Below are positions 60,999 to 61,277 of a DNA stretch of 61,277 nucleotides, piece by piece. Position numbers and translations under genes: made by a program. The DNA comes from an uncultured Clostridia bacterium (GTDB taxonomy: Bacteria; Bacillota; Clostridia; Oscillospirales; Acutalibacteraceae), in NCBI GenBank assembly GCA_947170465.1, contig CAMVTS010000006.1, forward strand, positions 1-61,277, written 5' to 3'. Below the pieces are notes generated by a model that was not told the origin of the DNA, did not search any database, and was given only the letters and a program-made list of their open reading frames with translations. Within the stretch, counting starts at the first letter, position 1, and every line of letters begins with the position of its first letter.

Positions 60999-61277
60999 CT
61001 ATCGGTTATCGACTTTTTCGGGATAGAGGTCGTGGTGGCTCAGGCGTTCCCAGGCAAGCTGCTCGTACTTGGTGCCGGGCATGCCGTAGTTGCAGTAAGG
61101 GTCAATGGAAATGCCGCCCCTGGGGAGAAATTTGCCCCATACCTCGATATATTTTGGTTCCATCAGGCGGATTAAATCCTTCATGATGATGTTCACACAG
61201 TCCTCGTGGAAATCGCCGTGGCTGCGGAAGCTGAACAGATAAAGCTTCAGCGATTTGCTCTCAACCATGCGCTCTCC
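60999..61277 (-). CDS. queF: NADPH-dependent preQ0 reductase QueF, C-terminal part (cut by window edge)
   Basis: Ninety-two C-terminal residues are visible. [19 protein letters not shown] includes the substrate-binding glutamate and the typical ESKSLK segment; GDFHED and [19 protein letters not shown] (ends WGKFLP and PYCNYG) follow. QueF reduces preQ0 to preQ1 in queuosine synthesis. The catalytic cysteine lies in the missing N-terminal part. The frame stays open to position 61277. Confidence 0.95.
   Translation of the reverse strand, partial: GERMVESKSLKLYLFSFRSHGDFHEDCVNIIMKDLIRLMEPKYIEVWGKFLPRGGISIDPYCNYGMPGTKYEQLAWERLSHHDLYPEKVDNR

Overview
The window reads as chromosome from an anaerobic, spore-forming, moderately GC-rich Bacillota of the Oscillospirales/Ruminococcaceae type. 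The evidence is a complete spoIIIAA-AH operon, a HrcA/CIRCE-controlled groESL, an IspH-S1 fusion, a Prp-processed L27, ferredoxin-linked IorAB, and surface starch enzymes carrying dockerin modules as in amylosome or cellulosome builders related to Ruminococcus bromii. The genus is inference. I saw no rRNA, tRNA, CRISPR array or prophage.

Layout: 0.1-2.1 kb groEL-groES. 2.2-4.9 kb three packed genes for a methyltransferase, an RNA ligase and an HD-phosphohydrolase/polynucleotide-kinase fusion, which look like a complete RNA-repair operon with its own promoter. 4.9-9.1 kb iorA-iorB-paaK-ACT (aryl-pyruvate oxidation). 9.2-15.3 kb dnaE, xseA, a TsaD-like protein, nusB. 15.3-19.9 kb spoIIIA. 20.2-28.5 kb ligA, an HD protein, ispH-S1, plsC, cmk, a YhiN-like flavoprotein and an RpiR regulator. 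28.7-30.1 kb hisH-hisF on the plus strand. 30.3-33.4 kb a lipoprotein alpha-amylase with SseB and YbjQ family genes. 33.6-36.5 kb mrnC, obgE, rpmA, prp, rplU. 36.8-41.0 kb folD, lgt and two M16 peptidases. 41.1-46.6 kb a PHP phosphatase, leuB, a phosphatase, an XRE regulator, a membrane protein and a MATE exporter. 46.7-58.3 kb a surface region: an exported dockerin-bearing PLP enzyme, DUF4956 and VTC-domain genes, a two-component system and two type I pullulanases, one with a dockerin and one membrane-anchored. 58.4-61.3 kb a second two-component system, a small alarmone synthetase and the edge of queF.

The starch genes form a division of labour: a lipid-anchored amylase, a transmembrane-anchored pullulanase, and a dockerin pullulanase that would dock on a scaffoldin encoded elsewhere.

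The most notable non-coding content is four families of small repeats. Family A is a 161-bp element with terminal inverted repeats flanked by TTAA or TTTAA (two copies). Family B is a 157-bp element sitting exactly at the stop codon of plus-strand genes, with that codon duplicated on its far side (two nearly identical copies). Family C is a 200-bp element lying between two copies of the ligA terminator hairpin; its end also abuts the groEL terminator at the window edge. The fourth is a pair of about 216-bp arrays, each built of four hairpins, a centre and four more hairpins, separated by a constant 7-nt spacer that inverts at the centre.
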